A stretch of 6,808 bases of DNA from Nitrospira sp. GTDB lineage: Bacteria > Nitrospirota > Nitrospiria > Nitrospirales > Nitrospiraceae. Shown piece by piece: positions 5,704 through 6,808 of this stretch. The first letter of the stretch is position 1, and each line of letters starts with the position of its first letter. The position numbers and the translations under genes were made by a program. The notes beneath the pieces were generated by a model, which saw only the letters and a list, made by a program, of their open reading frames with translations, was not told the DNA's origin and did not search any database. The stretch covers positions 5,211 to 12,018 of the forward strand of contig JABMDH010000001.1 of NCBI GenBank assembly GCA_015904075.1. The letters are read 5' to 3'.

Positions 5704-6808
5704 ATGGATCGTAGCAAGGTGCTTCAACAGGCTCAGCTGCTGGCTTCAAAAGGCCAGATTACGGAGGCGATTGCCGAATGGAAAAAGCTGGCTGCGGAAG
5801 CTCCCAACGACGGCAGTATCCCTAATTCCATCGGGGATCTGTATTTGAAACGAAATGCGGTATCAGAAGCGAGCGCTGCATTTTTTCAGGCTGCGAAACT
5901 CTTCAAGGCAGAAGGGGCCACGGTCAAGGCGATCGCAACCTACAAGAAGGTACTCAAGTGTGATCCGACGAAGTATGAGGTCTATCGCCACCTTGGGGAT
6001 CTCAATGGAGAACGCGGCCTCATCAGCAGCGCAGCACAGGACTATCTCATGCTGGCGAAGCAATTGATTAAGGAGGGCAAGCCGAAAGATGCGCTGGTGC
6101 TCTACCAGAAAATCGTCAGCCTTGACCCTTCCAATTTGAGTGCCCAACAACGTATTGCCGAACTCTGTCTGCAGGATAACCGACCGGATGAAGCCTCAGA
6201 GGTATATCTTCAGCTGGGTCGTGAACGTTCTATGCAGGGGCGTCATGAGGAGGCGAAGGATGCGTATCTTGCTGTGCTCCGAATCGATCCGAAGAACCAT
6301 GAAGCGGCACAGTTTGTTGAGGGTGTAAAGAAAGGAGGAACGATTTCGATTAAGGCCGTAAAGGCTGGAACTCCCGCTTCTGAAAAAACTACATCATCAC
6401 CGCCACTCGGTCCGCTTGACGAAGCGATACGAAGGATGGAGGAAAAACAGTATGCCGGGGCGGAAGCGATTTTAAACCAAATACTCTCAAGAGAACCAGG
6501 CAACCCTCAAGTCTGTCAATTACTTGCACGGCTTCATTTGCAGCGTGGTGATTTCCAGCTGGCGTTGGGTGAGTACCGATTTTTGGCCGGAGAAGCTTTG
6601 CGCGCGCAGGATCTTCCTCTTGCCGAAACCCTGATCAAGGAATTTTTGTCGGCACAACCGGACTCCGTGCCGCTGTTGGAGCTGAATGGAGAGTTGTGTG
6701 AACGGCAACAGAACCGTGCCGCCGCCGCACAGCAATATGCCAGAGCCGTCGAGTTGTTATTGGTGCATCCTGAGCCTGGAATGGAAGATCTGCATGAAGA
6801 GTTATTTG
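5704..6808 (+). CDS. Tetratricopeptide-repeat protein, 3' end beyond window
   Basis: The frame is open from ATG 5704 to the window edge (368 codons, no stop). It consists of helix-turn-helix TPR units: GQITEAIAEWKKLAAEAPND (17-36), IPNSIGDLYLKRNAVSEA (39-56), ATVKAIATYKKVLKCDP (72-88), a unit ending in LDP at 140-142, one ending in IDP at 194-196, and more after residue 237. A Thr/Ser/Pro/Lys-rich linker at about 211-236 divides the array in two. The charged N terminus lacks a signal peptide, so the protein is probably cytoplasmic. TPR arrays are protein-binding scaffolds; the partner is unknown and I do not recognise the specific family. The start is ambiguous: in-frame TTG at 5698 sits 6 bases after AAGAGGGA (5684-5691), while ATG 5704 sits 12 bases after it. 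Confidence 0.9.
   Translation, partial: MDRSKVLQQAQLLASKGQITEAIAEWKKLAAEAPNDGSIPNSIGDLYLKRNAVSEASAAFFQAAKLFKAEGATVKAIATYKKVLKCDPTKYEVYRHLGDLNGERGLISSAAQDYLMLAKQLIKEGKPKDALVLYQKIVSLDPSNLSAQQRIAELCLQDNRPDEASEVYLQLGRERSMQGRHEEAKDAYLAVLRIDPKNHEAAQFVEGVKKGGTISIKAVKAGTPASEKTTSSPPLGPLDEAIRRMEEKQYAGAEAILNQILSREPGNPQVCQLLARLHLQRGDFQLALGEYRFLAGEALRAQDLPLAETLIKEFLSAQPDSVPLLELNGELCERQQNRAAAAQQYARAVELLLVHPEPGMEDLHEELF

Noticed and set aside
5537..5749. Minus-strand frame in the cold-shock/TPR intergenic region
   Set aside because: It crosses the terminator hairpin and the TPR start, lacks a ribosome site and shows no family resemblance.

Overview
The window comes from a Gram-negative, lipid A-producing bacterium: it carries lpxD (lipid A biosynthesis) and a member of the LptF/LptG family (lipopolysaccharide export). 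Composition is moderately GC-rich with frequent GTG starts. The gene content and protein style would fit Nitrospira or relatives (Nitrospirota), but this is an impression and no marker here proves it.

Layout. Plus strand, left: the 3' part or all of a helical protein with a degenerate histidine-phosphotransfer (Hpt)-like domain (3-1217). A 383-base gap (1218-1600) follows, holding two hairpins, a cluster of DnaA-box-like words and an AT-rich stretch. Next is an unrecognised four-helix membrane protein (1601-2122). It converges on a minus-strand block through a terminator whose stem contains both stop codons.

Minus strand, read from right to left: an lptF-like permease lacking its C-terminal membrane half (4170-5033), joined directly to the C-terminal third of a FabF-type ketosynthase (3778-4173). 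Then come an acyl carrier protein with a long Lys/Ala/Pro tail (3235-3636) and a complete lpxD (2136-3227). The theme is envelope lipid synthesis and export. The lptF/fabF join looks like a deletion or an assembly error, because each partner lacks essential parts exactly at the joint.

Plus strand, right: a divergent 258-288 base region contains a well-matched minus-strand promoter for lptF and a plus-strand promoter candidate for a cold-shock protein gene (5322-5540). The latter would have a long structured leader and is followed by a strong hairpin. A tetratricopeptide-repeat protein starts at about 5704 and runs off the window.

The best candidates for follow-up are the lptF::fabF junction, the acyl carrier protein with the histone H1-like tail, and the Hpt-like domain lacking its phospho-histidine. 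I see no convincing new multi-gene system, and no RNA genes, CRISPR arrays or insertion sequences.
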